A DNA stretch of 64,000 bases, from the NCBI RefSeq assembly GCF_012396015.1, contig NZ_JAAXOQ010000001.1, positions 62,001 to 126,000 on the forward strand, read 5' to 3'. The translations under genes and the position numbers were made by a program. The notes beneath the pieces were generated by a model. The model worked only from the letters and a program-made list of their open reading frames with translations, was not told the origin of the DNA and searched no databases. This DNA is from Tsukamurella spumae (GTDB lineage Bacteria > Actinomycetota > Actinomycetes > Mycobacteriales > Mycobacteriaceae). Of this stretch, positions 63,941 through 64,000 are shown one piece after another; positions within the stretch are counted from its first letter, which is position 1; every line of letters starts with the position of its first letter.

Positions 63941-64000
63941 ATGACCGGGGTCCTGGCCGACATCATCGAGGTCGCACGCGAGCAGGTGCTCGAGCGCGGC
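63941..64000 (+). CDS. bioB: Biotin synthase, N-terminal fragment
   Basis: Only the first 20 codons are in the window. They read MTGVLADIIEVAREQVLERG, which matches the start of actinobacterial BioB (compare DILVVARQQVLQRG in M. tuberculosis). BioB is a radical-SAM enzyme that inserts sulfur into dethiobiotin. The ribosome-binding site GAGGGAG, position after bioD and biotin-type operators support the call. The catalytic Cys cluster lies outside the window. Confidence 0.85.
   Translation, partial: MTGVLADIIEVAREQVLERG

Overview
This window is high-GC DNA with many GTG starts, 4-bp stop/start overlaps (ATGA, GTGA) and a simple TAnnnT promoter element placed 6-8 bases before many start codons. 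Three blocks keep the gene order known from Mycobacterium tuberculosis: glpD-tetR-flavoprotein-diacylglycerol kinase (compare Rv2249c-Rv2252), aspS to the prepilin peptidase via the transglutaminase/ATP-grasp cassette, rarA, alaS, ruvX, mltG and aroE (compare Rv2572c-Rv2551c), and ilvA-tre-bio (compare Rv1559-Rv1571). The host is therefore almost certainly a member of the Mycobacteriales. A Tsukamurella-like genus is my guess; the sequence alone does not settle it.

Layout. 0-5.4 kb: end of a CobW-family GTPase, then glycerol-3-phosphate metabolism (glpD and tetR leftward, flavoprotein and dagK rightward). 5.4-6.1 kb: a small zinc-ribbon gene behind two large hairpins. 6.2-9.2 kb: leftward operon of two metallopeptidases and a membrane protein, apparently preceded by a Cys-rich micro-ORF. 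9.3-26.8 kb: aspS, a three-gene transglutaminase/ATP-grasp/alpha-E cassette of unknown function, a phosphotransferase, rarA, then the tightly packed alaS-ruvX-mltG-aroE-thioesterase-prepilin peptidase run. 26.8-30.5 kb: DUF2252 protein, membrane alpha/beta-hydrolase and a secreted Ala/Lys/Pro/Thr-repeat protein. 30.7-41.4 kb: an accessory metabolic module with four luciferase-like (LLM) flavin monooxygenases, an acyl-CoA synthetase, an amino-acid-type ABC importer and a two-component system.

41.5-55.8 kb: ilvA, then an interval that differs from the conserved backbone. It holds a YefM-YoeB toxin-antitoxin pair, a frameshifted S9 peptidase, an aldolase/transporter/IclR catabolic unit, a broken DUF1800-DUF1501 pair, a VapBC relic with its operator intact, small unknown genes and two more LLM oxidoreductases. 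55.8-60.6 kb: trehalose synthesis from glycogen (treY, an unknown gene, treZ; treX is not present). 60.6-64 kb: biotin synthesis (bioA-bioF-bioD and the start of bioB) with repeated TGAAC-N3-GTTCA-type operators.

How the parts fit. TreY and TreZ make trehalose from malto-oligosaccharide ends, and BioA/F/D/B make biotin under a probable shared BioQ-like repressor. The LLM/ABC module looks like uptake and oxidative cleavage of an organosulfur or amine compound, reminiscent of the Bacillus S-alkyl-cysteine salvage operon; the substrate is inference. No tRNA, rRNA, CRISPR, insertion sequence or phage gene was recognised.
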